Shown in pieces: positions 26,901 through 37,722 of a stretch of DNA of 64,000 bases. A program made the translations under genes and the position numbers. Source of the stretch: Apteryx mantelli (Eukaryota; Chordata; Aves; Apterygiformes; Apterygidae); the NCBI RefSeq assembly GCF_036417845.1, contig NC_089978.1, positions 36,448,682 to 36,512,681 on the forward strand, given 5' to 3'. The notes under the pieces are model-generated. The model did not search any database and was not told the origin of the DNA. It was given only the letters and a program-made list of their open reading frames with translations. Position 1 is the first letter of the stretch. Each line of letters begins with the position of its first letter.

Positions 26901-27238
26901 TAGCGCTCCCGCCAGCAGCTCACCACGTCGAAGGCGAGGACGCACTGCGGGGCCTGCCCGCACAGCCGCTCCCGGTCCAGCCCTGCGTCGCCGATGCTGA
27001 GCTGCCCGTCCTCCTCCCGCACCCGCACCAGCGAGCTGTTGCTGAACTGCCGCATCAGGCGGAAGCTCATCTCCCCCGGTGCCTTCACGGGCATCTCGTC
27101 AGCCAGCGTGCCGATGACCGTGCCCGGCGCGCCCTCCTCGTCGGTGCGGTACCTCACCGTCTTGCAGAGGGCCGGGGCCAGCAGGCAGCCGAGGGCGAGC
27201 AGCCGCAGGGGGCCGCGGGCGGCCGCGGCGGGGCTCAT
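23552..27238 (-). CDS. PCDH8: Protocadherin-8 (paraxial protocadherin / arcadlin), three coding exons
   Basis: A calcium-dependent cell-adhesion membrane protein of the delta-2 protocadherin family. Family knowledge: PAPC/arcadlin acts in paraxial mesoderm morphogenesis and at synapses, where it promotes N-cadherin internalisation. Exons join as 27238-24806, 24628-24421 and 23925-23552 (2433+208+374 nt), giving 1004 residues; from memory, mammalian PCDH8 is about 1070. What is seen: signal peptide 1-25 (mature start KTVRY); six cadherin repeats with Ca-binding linkers DINDN 124-128, DANDN 233-237, DVNDN 341-345, DENDN 454-458 and DQNDN 564-568; sequons N67, N429 and N579; membrane span about 697-722 followed by NRRKK; a tail with the [15 protein letters not shown] stretch and a [12 protein letters not shown] block typical of PCDH8. 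The start is the ATG at 27238, because the signal peptide follows directly, the -3 base is G, and the upstream in-frame ATG at 27619 lies beyond the TATA-like box. No frameshift or internal stop is seen. Confidence 0.96.
24421..24628 (-). CDS. PCDH8: PCDH8 coding exon 2 (cytoplasmic)
   Basis: This exon of 208 nt encodes residues 812-880 plus the first base of codon 881. It is preceded by a pyrimidine-rich stretch ending CCCTGCAG and followed by GTAAGG. It carries the cytoplasmic stretch [17 protein letters not shown] and the acidic serine-rich [15 protein letters not shown] motif, both characteristic of PCDH8. The phase-0 acceptor and phase-1 donor fit exons 1 and 3 exactly. Confidence 0.94.
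24806..27238 (-). CDS. PCDH8: PCDH8 coding exon 1 (ectodomain, membrane span, start of tail)
   Basis: This single large exon encodes residues 1-811, covering the signal peptide, all six cadherin domains, the transmembrane helix and about 90 cytoplasmic residues. One exon for the whole ectodomain is the usual protocadherin layout. It ends ...GGGGAG followed by GTGAG, a good donor, at a codon boundary (phase 0). The exon is strongly GC- and CpG-rich in its 5' two thirds, and this falls off toward the cytoplasmic part. If the donor is not used, the frame continues 18 more codons and stops at 24749-24751. Confidence 0.95.
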
Positions 27239-27350
27239 GCCGGCTGCGCGGGGGGCGGCGAGCAGCGACGGGGCGGCGGTGCGCGGGGAAAGGGGGGGGG
27301 TGCCGCCGGGCTGCGAGGGGGCGCGCGGGCTGCGGCGGGGCTGAGCCGGA

Positions 27351-27425
27351 CGGGACGGGACGGGACGGGACGGGACGGGACGGGACGGGACGGGACGGGA
27401 CGGGACGGGACGGGACGGGACGGGA
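27351..27425. repeat. (CGGGA)15 pentanucleotide repeat in the PCDH8 5' UTR
   Basis: Fifteen uninterrupted copies of CGGGA on the plus strand (TCCCG on the transcribed-sense strand), lying between the inferred start site and the PCDH8 ATG. The plus strand has a GGG run every 5 bases, a pattern compatible with G-quadruplexes on the template strand and i-motifs on the other. Perfect repetition suggests length variation between individuals. Confidence 0.95.
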
Positions 27426-27478
27426 GGCTCCTCCGCGCGCCGTCCGCCGCCGTCTGCGCCCGGCCGCGGCTCCGCAGG

Positions 27479-27531
27479 GCCTTTAATAGACGGCGCTATG
27501 CAAATCGGCGGGGCGGGGCGGGGCGGCCAAT
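27479..27531 (-). promoter_or_regulatory. PCDH8 core promoter: CCAAT box, GC boxes, octamer, TATA-like box
   Basis: Reading along the minus strand, the order is: an inverted CCAAT box (27527-27531), three to four overlapping Sp1-type CCGCCCC boxes (about 27508-27526), a perfect octamer ATTTGCAT (27498-27505, POU/OCT site), then TATTAAA (27482-27488) as a TATA-like element. Usual spacing puts the transcription start near 27455 and makes the 5' UTR about 215 nt. There is no ATG in that stretch upstream of the PCDH8 start. The motifs are direct observations; their use is inferred. Confidence 0.65.
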
Positions 27532-28159
27532 GGGAGGCGACTGCGCGCCGCGCGCCCGGAGCCTCCCAGAAAATCCCTTTAATGTGGAAACGGCTTAGGG
27601 AGGCGGCACGAAAGGACAATTAGGGGCGCTCGCCTTTGTTGTCCTTAACTCTCTCTTTTCCTTTTTTTTGCTTCCCCCCCCGTTTCTTTCTTTTCTTGCC
27701 CTCCGGCGGCGCGCGGCGGCGGAGCTGGCACGGGCAGCGCGCGCGGTGTAAAATGCCCGGCGGGGTTTGTAACGGCGGCCGCCGAGCGCCCCGCTGCCGC
27801 GCAGGTGCGCGCGGGCGGTGCGCGGGCGCGGGCCGGCTTAGCGGGGCCGGGGGGGCAGGTGTGTGGGGGGGAGCGGGTGGCCCTCACGTGCGCGCCCGCG
27901 CTTGGTGTGTCGCTCGCGTGAGAGCCTGTGATCAGCGCTGTGAGTCGCCTTTCAGGAGGTGTCCTCCCACGTGCTTTAGTATGCATGTCACCGCCCGGGT
28001 TTCTTAAGCCTTTGGGCACTAGCAGGCGAAAAGAAAAAAAAAAAAAGAAGTTCCAAATAGGATTTAGCATAAGCTTGAGGAGATTTGGAAAGGTTTCAAA
28101 GATCAGGCTGTATCAAAGGCTTATGAAGCCCTCGTTAGCTGTAGAAATATAATAGCATG

Positions 28160-28410
28160 GCAGGCTATCCCATTTGAGGAACCAATGTCTGTATTATTTC
28201 ACTATGACAGGCTAAAGGGAGAGAAAGTTGAACAGTTTCCACAGAGGAGTTGGACTAAGTTGAATATAATGAGCAAACGCCACATGTATCCATTATGTCC
28301 CTCTATTCATTCCCAATCACTGCCATAACTCTTTGACTAAACGATGATGAGCGCTGAATTACACACAATGCCCGGCTCGTATTAAAATACATTTAAGACC
28401 TATCCCTCCT
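28160..28410. promoter_or_regulatory. Candidate PCDH8-proximal enhancer (unique, AT-balanced block)
   Basis: About 0.7 kb upstream of the inferred start site, this stretch has no repeats and no long open frame. It holds an E-box (CACATG near 28280), CCAAT/ATTCATT-type motifs and TTTGACTAA. It stands out from the GC-rich and low-complexity sequence around it, which is how conserved non-coding elements often look. Conservation cannot be checked here, so this is an inference from texture and position. Confidence 0.3.
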
Positions 28411-28719
28411 GGTGCCCTGCTACGCCTATTCACAGGATTTTCTTTTTGTCCTAATAGGGCCTCTCTGGGAAGCAACACTAGTCTCGTTCCAGAAGAACAA
28501 AATAACAGCATGAGGCTGAAACCTGGCACGGACCAGAGGGAACGAAACCATCTGCCCGGGAAGAGCCGAAAGCGCAGCGCGGAGCGCGGCCGAGCTCCCC
28601 GGCCCGCCCCGGTCCTGCTCCCGGCCCCGGCCCCGGCCCCGGCGCAGGAGATCTGCCCGGGGAGCTGGGGACCCCATGGAGCCGGCTTGGGGGCTCAGAT
28701 GGAAGTACCCAGTGCGCCT

Positions 28720-29110
28720 GGAAAACGGCATTTCCTTCCTTCCCTCTTTTCCTTCTCTCCCTTTCTTCTCTCCTTCCTTCTCTTCTTCCCTCCCTCCTTC
28801 CTTCCCTCTTTTCCTGTCTTCTTCCCTGCTTTCCTTTTTACTTCCCTCCTTCCTTCTCTCCGTCCTCCCCTCCCTCTTCCTTCCTTCTTTTTCTCCCTTC
28901 CTTCCCTCCTTTCCTCCTCCTTTCCCTCCTTCCTTCCCTCTTTCTTTCTCCCTTTTCTTCTTCCCTCCTTCCCTCTTTCCTTCTCCCCTTTCTTCCTTCC
29001 TTCCTCCTTCCTTCTCTCTTTTCCTCCTTCCTTCCCTCTTTTCCTCCTTCCTTCCCTCTTTCCCTTCTTCCTGGCCCCCCTCCTTGCCTCCTTCCCTCTT
29101 TCCCTGTGTC
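28720..29110. repeat. Polypyrimidine (CCTT/CTTT)n tract
   Basis: Almost pure C/T for about 390 bases on the plus strand, built from imperfect TTCC, CTTT and CCCTCCTT units. The complementary homopurine strand makes it a candidate for triplex (H-DNA) formation. Open frames running through it (Phe/Ser/Leu/Pro-only proteins) are artefacts of composition. It sits between the two CpG-rich blocks upstream of PCDH8. Confidence 0.93.
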
Positions 29111-29199
29111 AGAGTACCTCAGAGTTGTGCTTTAAAGGAAGAGGGGCAAATTAAATGTGGTGCCCTCCCCCTCCACCCCAACCCCGTCTGGTCTGAAAA

Positions 29200-29600
29200 T
29201 CTCGGACAAAAAGGGGCTCCGCTCCGCTGCGCACATGAAGCGCCGGCACAAAGCAGCAGGGCCGGGGGGGGGGGGCGGCTGGGAGCGCGGGGCTGCGCGG
29301 GGCTGCGCAGGGCTGCGCGGGGCGGGCGGCGGCGCTGCGCGGGGCTGCGCGCGGCACGCGAGCGGGGCGGCGGCGGGCGCTGCCCCCCTGCGGCGCCGGC
29401 TTACGGAAACGGGATTTCAGCAGCGCATCGGCGCTCCCGGCGGGGGCGCGCTCCGCCGGCGCGGAGCCCCCCCGCCTCGTCACCGCGCGCAAGGGCTCCG
29501 CGGAGCCCCTGCCCCTTGCGCCGAGGGCTCTGGGCCGCTGTGCGGCGGGGCCGGGGGCGCGCCTGGGAACGGGGCCGCGGGAGCGTAACAGGATTATCTT
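29200..29600. other. Second CpG-rich block, 2 kb upstream of PCDH8
   Basis: Very high G+C and CpG content, with an internal degenerate tandem of GGGGCTGCGC units (about 29288-29355) and short G runs (29263-29275). It ends abruptly at 29590 and is followed by an AT-rich stretch with ATTTATTTTTAATTAGG. It could be a distal promoter, an upstream non-coding exon or an island shore element. The open frames on both strands are Ala/Gly/Arg-rich and not credible proteins. Confidence 0.65.
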
Positions 29601-32600
29601 TGCCATTTCAAGTTCCGTGCAGCATGTAATTTATTTTTAATTAGGATTAGATCGAGCAGGCAAGGAGACTAGACCTTTCACCCGTGTTCCTCCCCCCCCC
29701 CCCCATATCCCCTGCAAATGCAGGGAGTGCTATTCCAAGAGGAGCTCTTATTCTTAATTAAAACATCAATAAATCAATCATTAAAACAGGACCCGCGTTC
29801 GCCTCCCACGCACTTCTCAGAAGAGGATGGGAAGAGGTGTATTTTCAATGTATCTTCAAGTATCCGTATCAGGAGAGGCTTGGAAATTACCCCTTCGCTA
29901 TCTGCCCCAACACTGTCTGATGCACTAAGAGATCGCTTTCTTGAGACGTCCCCAGTGGGGTCTAGCTCTTCTTGTCTTTTTAGAGGGCAAATGCACTTTC
30001 TGCCTGTCCTGGTTATTCTTTTCCCACCAGCCGTGACTTCGAGTTAAAAAAATACATATATCAGCCGCTCTGCTGGAGCAAAGCCTTCTCCCCAATAGTT
30101 TGGATCGAGTCCATCAGAGAAATGTTCTGAAAGGCTGGTGAAGAATTCTGTTTTGCAGCTCAAATATAAACATACGGATCAGCTGCGTTAAAAGCACTTC
30201 TTTGAAATATTATGGCTAAACAGCCCACATTGGCTGATTGCTCCATGTGGGGACATATGTTCCTGCAAACTGTGCATATTGTTACTAATGGGGATTCTCA
30301 CACCACAGCCTTCCCTTTGAATCTGAGGCACTGGTGGTTTCTCTGGAGCTGCTGCAAGGTTGTTTTAATAATTTACCAGCTTTCTTGCACTTAGCGTTGT
30401 TGCGGAGACTCAGAGCCTGCTAAGAAGGAGGCATTTCTCAGTGTTCAGAGGTCTGATCTCTGCTGACAAGTTCCTTCCTCTACCACTTTGACAAGGAATC
30501 AAAGTTGCTCTGAGAGGTGGGTGTCAGGCAAAGGGGAAAAAAAAAAAAGAAAAAGACCCCTCCCCCCCCCATCCCTGACCATCCCAGTGTAATACATTGC
30601 TTCCAAGGAGTGAAAATGGTCTTAGACCATTGACCTGATGCCAGGTCAGAATGATGATCAGGAACTTGCTTCAGGTTCCCTTTTTTAACTTTAATTTTAT
30701 TTTTCAAAAGCACCTGTTCACCAGTTGTGCTGTTCCCCCGATTCTGATCCAGCCCTTAGAAACAAAGTTTATTTGTGGATGCCCTTCCCTTCTTCCCAAA
30801 TAACTATGGCCTTAGAAGAATGGCAAAAAAAAGAGGATCTCCCACTCCCCTTCCCTTCCCTTCTATGGTTGAACACAAGCTCTTAGGGGCTCTGACCCCC
30901 TTTGTCATCAGCCTCTTTCTACAGCAATACATGCTTGCATGTGTCCCATGACAGGGTCTCCGCATCCCTGGTATGATGGGTTAAGACCTTCTTCCTCTTA
31001 GCAGGTGCCTGGGACTCTCTCTAGTGATCTCTGTCAATGAAGATAAACCAGGAGGCTTCCAGAGCATTAAATTTTGGGACTGGGAGCAAAGGTAAGATAT
31101 ATACCTTGGTGTGCAACTTAATGCACGAGGCCATGAAAGCAAACTGCACTTTAAGGAGAGGTGGCTGTGTTACAGGTGCTTCCCCTTTCCCAGAAGAGAT
31201 TAGGGACACCAAGCCCTGGGTATGGAAAGTCCCCCCTCTCTCCTTGGCCCTGATTCCTCCCAAATCCTGCTGCACGATGACTGCCTGCCCTTGGGATGAT
31301 GGGGTGGGATCCCTTTGTAGCACAAGCCCTAAGATGGCGGGGTTTTGCTGAGGCTTTCCTGAGCCTAGCAGAGTAGAAGGGGAAACTAGACTATGTAGGT
31401 GTGGTCTCCTGCTGGTACCGCTCACATGTAGACCCAGAAGGTCCAGCAGAACTTTCTCCAGCCACGAAGCTGGGATGCAATGCTTCCCCCCACCCCTTGT
31501 CCCTGAGCCTGAAGAGGGGTGGCACAAATGCCCTCCCTGGCATGAAGCCCTCCCAGCTTCACTCTTAGTCCATGCCTCTTCAGCCTCATGGTGGGCTCTG
31601 CTGCCTTTGAGTGATTTACAAAAACAAAGAAATTCTTTCTGCTTCCCGGCCTAAACAATCGCCCCTGTTTAATCATTTCTGTTGCAACCAAGGAAGTGTG
31701 GGTTAACCTGTCAAGCTCCACAAGCCTGGGCTGACCAAAACCCCAGAAAACAAAAGACTGGAACGAAGCGGCAAAGGGTTTTGTTGTTCTATGACTGTTT
31801 GTGTTTGAGGGTAGCATGCAGCATTGTGCATCTGTCTCTGGCCATGTAAGTCTATAGAAGCTGGAGGCTGCAATCCTCCCTTTCAGTTGCAGTTTGGTAC
31901 CAGGGTTATAAATCATCCCGATTATTTGTTTCTTATATTTGCTTCATATGCTTCCCTCCCTGTATCTCCCTTCTGTGAAATATGGGTTATAAAAAAGAGT
32001 TTGTGGCATAGAATAAAGAAATCACTTGCACGTACCCCCCACCCGGCAAGCAGTTTTGATTCTACAGGGAATTTATTTTTTAATTGGATTAATTTCTAGC
32101 CTCTCTGGAGTAGCAGCTGGGGTCTTTGATTCAAGAGTTTAAAACAAAGAAGAGTGAAACAAAAGACCAGTTCTTCACATTCCCAACACAGCGTGGGCCT
32201 CGTGCATGCGCCTGGAGGTATCCCCGGAGCAGCACATTCCTAAAGGTGCCCCCACATGGCCTGCACCTGGGGGTCCTCTGGGGTCCTTTTGGGGTGCTCC
32301 GAGTCTGTCTTGCCTGCCCTAGGTGATGGAAGACCGGAAAAGTCTGCAAGGCGGCTTGCTGGGAGTTTCTCCCTCCCATCCCACAGCTCAGCCTGTAGTC
32401 TCACATAGCCTTATGTCTTGGTGTAAAGAAATCAAGCACCTGCTGGCATTTCTTTTGTCTGCCCCCTCCTCTGTCCCCCCTTTTCTAGCTCTCTTTACAC
32501 CTTTTGTGCCCAGGAAGAGATAGGTGAGGTTTTTCAGCAGATAAAACACCAGGCAGGTGCCCAGGTTCAGTTTTCAGCTCTGTGGTCCAGAGCAAGCTAA

Positions 32601-35600
32601 TGAGGCCCAGATCCACAGAGGTCTGGGGTATTTAGGTGCTCAGCTGCCATTGAATCCAGTGGGAGTTAGACACTTATGTTTTAGCTTTGATGTGAACTTC
32701 AGCCTTGGTCAGACTCAGCTCCTCATGTCCACAAAGCACTTCCTCACCTCACAAAGTTGTTTGTAAAGACAAATGCATTGCAGACTGCAAATATGACAGA
32801 CACAACAGTGTAGATCCTGTTGTTGCCCATGATCAAGATTGTTACTAGATCAGAGGTGTCCTTCAGAAGGAACAAGATTTATTACATAGGTCCTTTTTGG
32901 CTGTTTTGCCTTGGTGACATTGGTTTTAGGGGGTGCGGGTAACAGAATGATTATTCACAGCAGGCTCTGATGCGACTCTTCAGAAGAAATGCCCACCGTC
33001 TCAAGAGCTCAAGGTCTGCTCAGATCAGCTAGGATGGGACAGAGTAGTTAACAGGGGAGCCACGTGGCTTCTCTGCTCACGAGAATTGTTCTTACCACTC
33101 TGTGGCTATTCCCATATTCACCTAGCTGGGGTGATTTTGGTACCAGTTTGAGATGTCTTTTGTACCAATTTGAAGGTCTCCAGGCTGGTACATCTGGCGG
33201 CTCCTTTTTCCTCCTGGGCCTCATTCATGCTCTCCTCCTTGAGGGTCTGAAGCTATCACAGAGATGTGCATTCCCCTGCGATCACTTATGTGTGTCTGTT
33301 GCGATGGGCTCCACTGATTTCTTTGAGAGGCAGCTCCCAAACTATTTGGTGTACAAGGTCCCCTCCTGGGTGTCTTTCCACTGCCCCGGTTAGAGAATGT
33401 CACCTGGTACTGCACTAAACAAACAAGGCCATGTCATTCCTTAGGGTTTATCTCCCTCCTCCCATTTCTTAAGTCCTTCCTAGCAGGATCATACTCTTAT
33501 ATAAGGGTAGTTATATACATGCCAGTGTACTGTTACTGGGGCAATAAAAATATCCCTCCTATTTCTCTGCTTCCCTGCTGTCAGGATTCGCTGAATCCTG
33601 TCCTGCTTGAGTAATTTCTTGCCCCTCAAGCCTGCACTTTTGGGTTTTATCCAATCCGTGGATGCCATGCTGCACTGGGGTATCCCTGAGCTAGCTGATA
33701 ACACCCACGTGGCAGGGGGAGGCACTGCAGAATGATCCTCGTTTGGATCCTGGAAACAGAAAAGTGGCATTAGCATGATGCTATGCTCGAGCTAATTAGC
33801 CCCACGTCACAGTAGGGTTAATTAGCTTGGGCACCGCGCTACAGCTTCTGATCCTTGAGCTGGTTACGTGGCCCAGGCCTGGGGGGCCTTTGCATGATCT
33901 TGGCTAGTTTGGGCCCGGGACTTCTCTTGGTTGTTTCCAAGATGATTATGGCGAGGGGTGGCATGGGTACAAACTGCAACAGAGAGGCAGGGACTCAGCC
34001 TCACGCGTTAAGCTGGAGCAGAGTCCCTTCCTCCCCCTCATCTCTCCATCTCCCCTCTCGTTCCCTGTCCTCCATCTCAGTCATGCCTCAGCTTGCAAAG
34101 TCGGAGCCCCCAGCTGTGCAGGACTAAGTCTTTTCTCCTCCCAGCCTCTTGAGCGGCTGCAGACTATGAGTGAGAGCGTGCCTTGTGTCACTTCTGCTCA
34201 GGACACTGTGAGAGCAGAGGGAGCGCCTGGACGCAGGCGGCTGCTGTGCTTGGCTGCCTGCCAGGCAATGTGCTCTATTTACTGCCGGCGAATAGGCAGG
34301 CGACCGTGGCCGCTGAGCCGGCCATGTTGAGGGGCTGAGCAGGGAGCTCAGCGCTTGCCCATGACACTAGAATGGGCGCTGGGGAGCCACGGTGCTCTCA
34401 GGGCTGGTGGGACCAGCCTCTGACTGCGCCTCTCCACCCGTGTCACACCTCGGCGCTTCGAGCCCTGAATACAGCCCTTTCAGCTCTCCTTGTAGTAGAC
34501 CTGAAAATGCGCTGGGAAATGCAGTTTGCAGCATGCAGAGGTAGGTTAGAGCTGCTGCTCGGCTAGTCCACGCCAAGGGAGACAAGCGAGCCATAATTTT
34601 TGAAGCTGACATGGAAAACGGAGTGTTGGCAAGGAGAGATGGGGGTTGCAATGCCAAGGCTTTTGGGGAGCCATTGGCACTTGAATTTGTTGGTTGGGTC
34701 TGGATCATATTTACCTTAATCCCGCTCTGTGCAGGCCTCCATCTGGACCTTCCAGACTTGTGCTGGCAGGAGCCACTGCTTCCCCTTGGGAAAAGCAGAA
34801 GTGTGCTCGCTTGCTTGGCTTGCTGATCCCCTCCTGCATCTTCCCAGGGCTGCAAAGCCGCACGACTAGCTCCTCATCATCTTTGCTGCCATGCTCCCTT
34901 TCTGCTATTTACACTAGAGGAGGCTGGCACCTGTCCCCATGCCTCGGGGCTGCCATATCTGCCTCGAAAGCTGCCCTCGCTGAAGCAGGTGGTCAAGCTC
35001 CCCGTTTTGAGCAGGTCCTGTCCCCCGCTTGCTGCTCATGAGGAGCAGCTTGCAGCTTTTGGGGCTTGAGGGCTGAGGCCCAGCAGCAGGATCGCTGCCC
35101 TGCTTTCCTGCCACCGCCACCTGCTTTGCGCTTCCCACATACGGGAAATGTGTGCAATTGAGATGACGGCTCCGGAAGTCGGTCCCTCTGATTTCAATAG
35201 AGGTCAGACCAGCTTCTGAGTTAAAAAGCTTAACTTTGGGACTTTTGTATGCAAGCAACCTGCATTGGCTGAGCCCAAGATTTTATTTCTGCATGGCGAG
35301 GAGTCCCCTGGGACCGAAGACAGCAAAGTGGCAGTGAGATCCATCGGACCACTCTCCCTCATCCTGCCTTTGGGATCATCTCCCTTTCCCAACTGCAGGT
35401 GGGGCTCACAGTTAAACCTCTCCATCTTCAAGGGGACGGCTTTAATGGTTTTCTGTGGGCCATTTTTAGTTTCAAACTACCTACATGTTACTGCCTGAGA
35501 TGCAGCAAGCTCTGGGGCAGAGCAAAGCAGGCAAATGGCACACAACAGTAAAGAGGGTGATGTTTTGGCTGAAGAAATTTGGAAAGATCTTAAGTATTCA

Positions 35601-37060
35601 TACAGAGTAGACAAGAAGCAAACTTTTCAGAAGCTTGGGGACTATTGGAAATTTGGTTCCTAAATCATTTAGGTACTCTTGAATATTTTACCCAGGACCT
35701 TTGCTTTAAGGTTTTCTATAACTACATTTGGCTGCATTTCATCAGTTTGGGGTGTTGCTCTGCATCAGATCAGACTGCTTTATGAGGTCAAGGGAAGAAT
35801 TTTCCCATCAAGATTTTTGTCTGAATCTGCCATTTTTTGACCTCCACAGGACTTTGATCTCCAGAGCTACAAAACATTCCCATACTCATTGTTCATCTTT
35901 CATATATGGTATTTGCTCATTTTCAGTTTACAATTCACTGATTAGGCCTAACTGAGAAAGCACGATGCAGGGCAGGAGCTGGGTGCCATGACCTGGAGCT
36001 GGACCCGGTGGCAGCCCAGGGAAGAGCCAAGGAAAGCTGAATTATTTTCCATGACTAAGGGACACATCCTCCCAATAATCCCATGCTGGGTGTTTGCCCA
36101 TCTTTAGAATATAGCTAGTGAGTCCCCAAATGTCACCCGTTCCACCTGCATCTGTATATGTGTGACACAACAAAGTGATAAGGTGATCTGGAAACCACAT
36201 GCAGTCTCTATGGCTACACCTATAACAGTGAATAAAACACACCACCCTCAGCTCTGTTTAGTTTACCTATAAAGATGTAACTTATGACAATATGTCCCTT
36301 TTCTAATTTGATGGAAATTACTTCTGCCTTTGTAAGTTTAATTGTCTGTCAGAATCAGTTATTTCATTCACTTTAAAAGGAAGTGCCCGGTTTTGCAAGC
36401 CACCCAGTGTCAGTAGGTTTTACATCTGGAACTGAATGGAAATACAGAAACCAGCACATACTTCACATGGGATCTCCAGGAGAAAAATCATTTAGCCCAA
36501 ATGTACACAGAATCCTCTTCTGAAAAGTTAAATGAATTGTTGTCACTTTTTAAGTACAGCAATAAATGTGTGGAATGACCTCACAGAAGAGCTTGAGGCT
36601 TAGAAAAGAATTGCTGAAGAAATTCATCGAATTAGGCAAAAAAGAGCATAAAATCTGCATTATCCAAAATTACAAAGAGCTGGTGGCTCAGGTGACTTTC
36701 TTGTTTGCTGCTGTACTAAACACCAAATTCATGTTTCTGCCTAAAAGAATTTGCATCTCTGCAGTGAGCAGATCTGAAAGCTTTGTTTTGTGGTAGAGGT
36801 ATGCCGTAGTGGGGTGAGAGGTAGAAAATGATGTAGCCAGGCATGGTTTGTAAGTGGAGGGTCACTGATGGGTGAAGCCTCACAGAAGTTAAAACTGACA
36901 AATAAGCGCTCAGAGATGCTCCTGGAACATCAAAGGCACAGCCAGGGAATAGTCTTGAACACTTATAACTGGAGAGGCTTGAGTTTGCCTCAGCAGCATT
37001 ATTATGCATGTATATATATGTGTGAAATATATTATAATGAATATGATAATTATAGAAGAT
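29600..37060. other. Intergenic, no gene seen; scattered regulatory-like motifs
   Basis: The first 200 bases (29600-29800) are AT-rich with TTAATTA motifs and may be a PCDH8-associated element. The rest is unique-looking sequence, including the paired TAATTA site at 33.8 kb and short TTAGG(C/T)ACCT-type remnants near 32.63-32.68 and 35.66-35.70 kb. Open frames of up to 168 codons have no recognisable domain. Confidence 0.5.
33791..33826. promoter_or_regulatory. Paired homeodomain-type sites flanking a CRE-like half site
   Basis: Two TAATTA cores (33793-33798 and 33819-33824) are each followed by GC, and an ACGTCA half site (33804-33809) lies between them. The first lies in a perfect GCTAATTAGC palindrome. 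The cluster is compact and motif-dense; binding is inferred only. Confidence 0.35.
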
Positions 37061-37722
37061 AATTTATAATATGTGTATTATGTGAGCACCTCCTCAATCA
37101 GCTAAAACAATGCCATGAGAGTCTAAAGAAATGTGAAATCTAATTATTGTAGCTGTGTAAGTGAAGTAATGAGGAGCTTGAGAGTGTGACTGATAAGCAA
37201 TTAGGTACTAGACTAATGAGCAAGCTGTCTACAGTCCATCAAAAGAGTAAGGGGGGGTTGCGCAAGACACCCCTGGCATTATAAAGGGAATACGTACCAT
37301 ATCCAGATGTAGCTTTCCAAGACACATAACACGATGTGAACACATGATGCTCTCGCTAATGACTGGAGACTGTGTGCTCGGTTCACTGATAGAGTAATTA
37401 ACCAGTTAAAAAGTATATGGTACACCCACAGTAGATAAGGACAACTGGGAGCACTAAGTATAAGGGACTGACTGCACATACATATAGGCCAGCTGTAGCT
37501 TGGATTCGAGGTTTTGGGTAAGTAACTCCCCTATATTGGGTTTATTATGCTGTGTTTCCCTGAATAAAGCAGAAATTGAGAAATTGGTGAGAAACTGGTG
37601 TTGCATTGGCATGTGTGGCCAGCAACATGAGTCTGGAGTAGGGGCAGTGGCAGCGGGTGCGCTGGGGAAAGGCACTCAAGGCCACAGCTCTGTATGTAGG
37701 GGAGTGTTATAACAATACTTAC
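37060..37722 (+). mobile_element. Possible solo LTR remnant
   Basis: The segment has TATA-like ATTATAAAGG (37277-37286) and, about 280 bases on, AATAAA (37563-37568) followed by a GT-rich stretch, then a possible terminal ...TAACA. This order is LTR-like, and the texture differs from the neighbours. I found no convincing terminal dinucleotides with a target-site duplication; TTATAA occurs near both edges but does not define them. Treat as a weak call. Confidence 0.25.

Larger units (their letters stand above)
25640..27960. other. CpG island over PCDH8 exon 1, 5' UTR and promoter
   Basis: CpG dinucleotides are dense and unsuppressed from roughly the middle of exon 1 through the promoter and past 27.9 kb, in contrast with the CpG-poor flanks. 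Edges are judged by eye. Such islands mark promoters of broadly permissive or Polycomb-regulated developmental genes. The 27660-27960 part carries no recognised gene; the open frames there are products of GC-rich composition. Confidence 0.8.

Noticed and set aside
26036..27598. Plus-strand frames of 236-259 codons over PCDH8 exon 1
   Set aside because: Antisense shadows of the GC-rich protocadherin coding sequence.
27239..27619. Upstream extension of the PCDH8 frame to an ATG at 27619
   Set aside because: The extra residues are low complexity (encoded by the CGGGA repeat) and run upstream of the TATA-like box. The ATG at 27238 is directly followed by a clean signal peptide.
28510..29629. Open frames of 214 and 317 codons on the plus strand
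   Set aside because: They are generated by the polypyrimidine tract and the CpG block, with Phe/Ser/Leu/Pro- and Ala/Gly/Arg-only composition and no domain.
36566..36796. 76-codon Lys-rich frame reminiscent of a LINE C-terminus
   Set aside because: Only a vague resemblance (GMTSQKSLRLRKELL); no tail or other LINE blocks are visible nearby.
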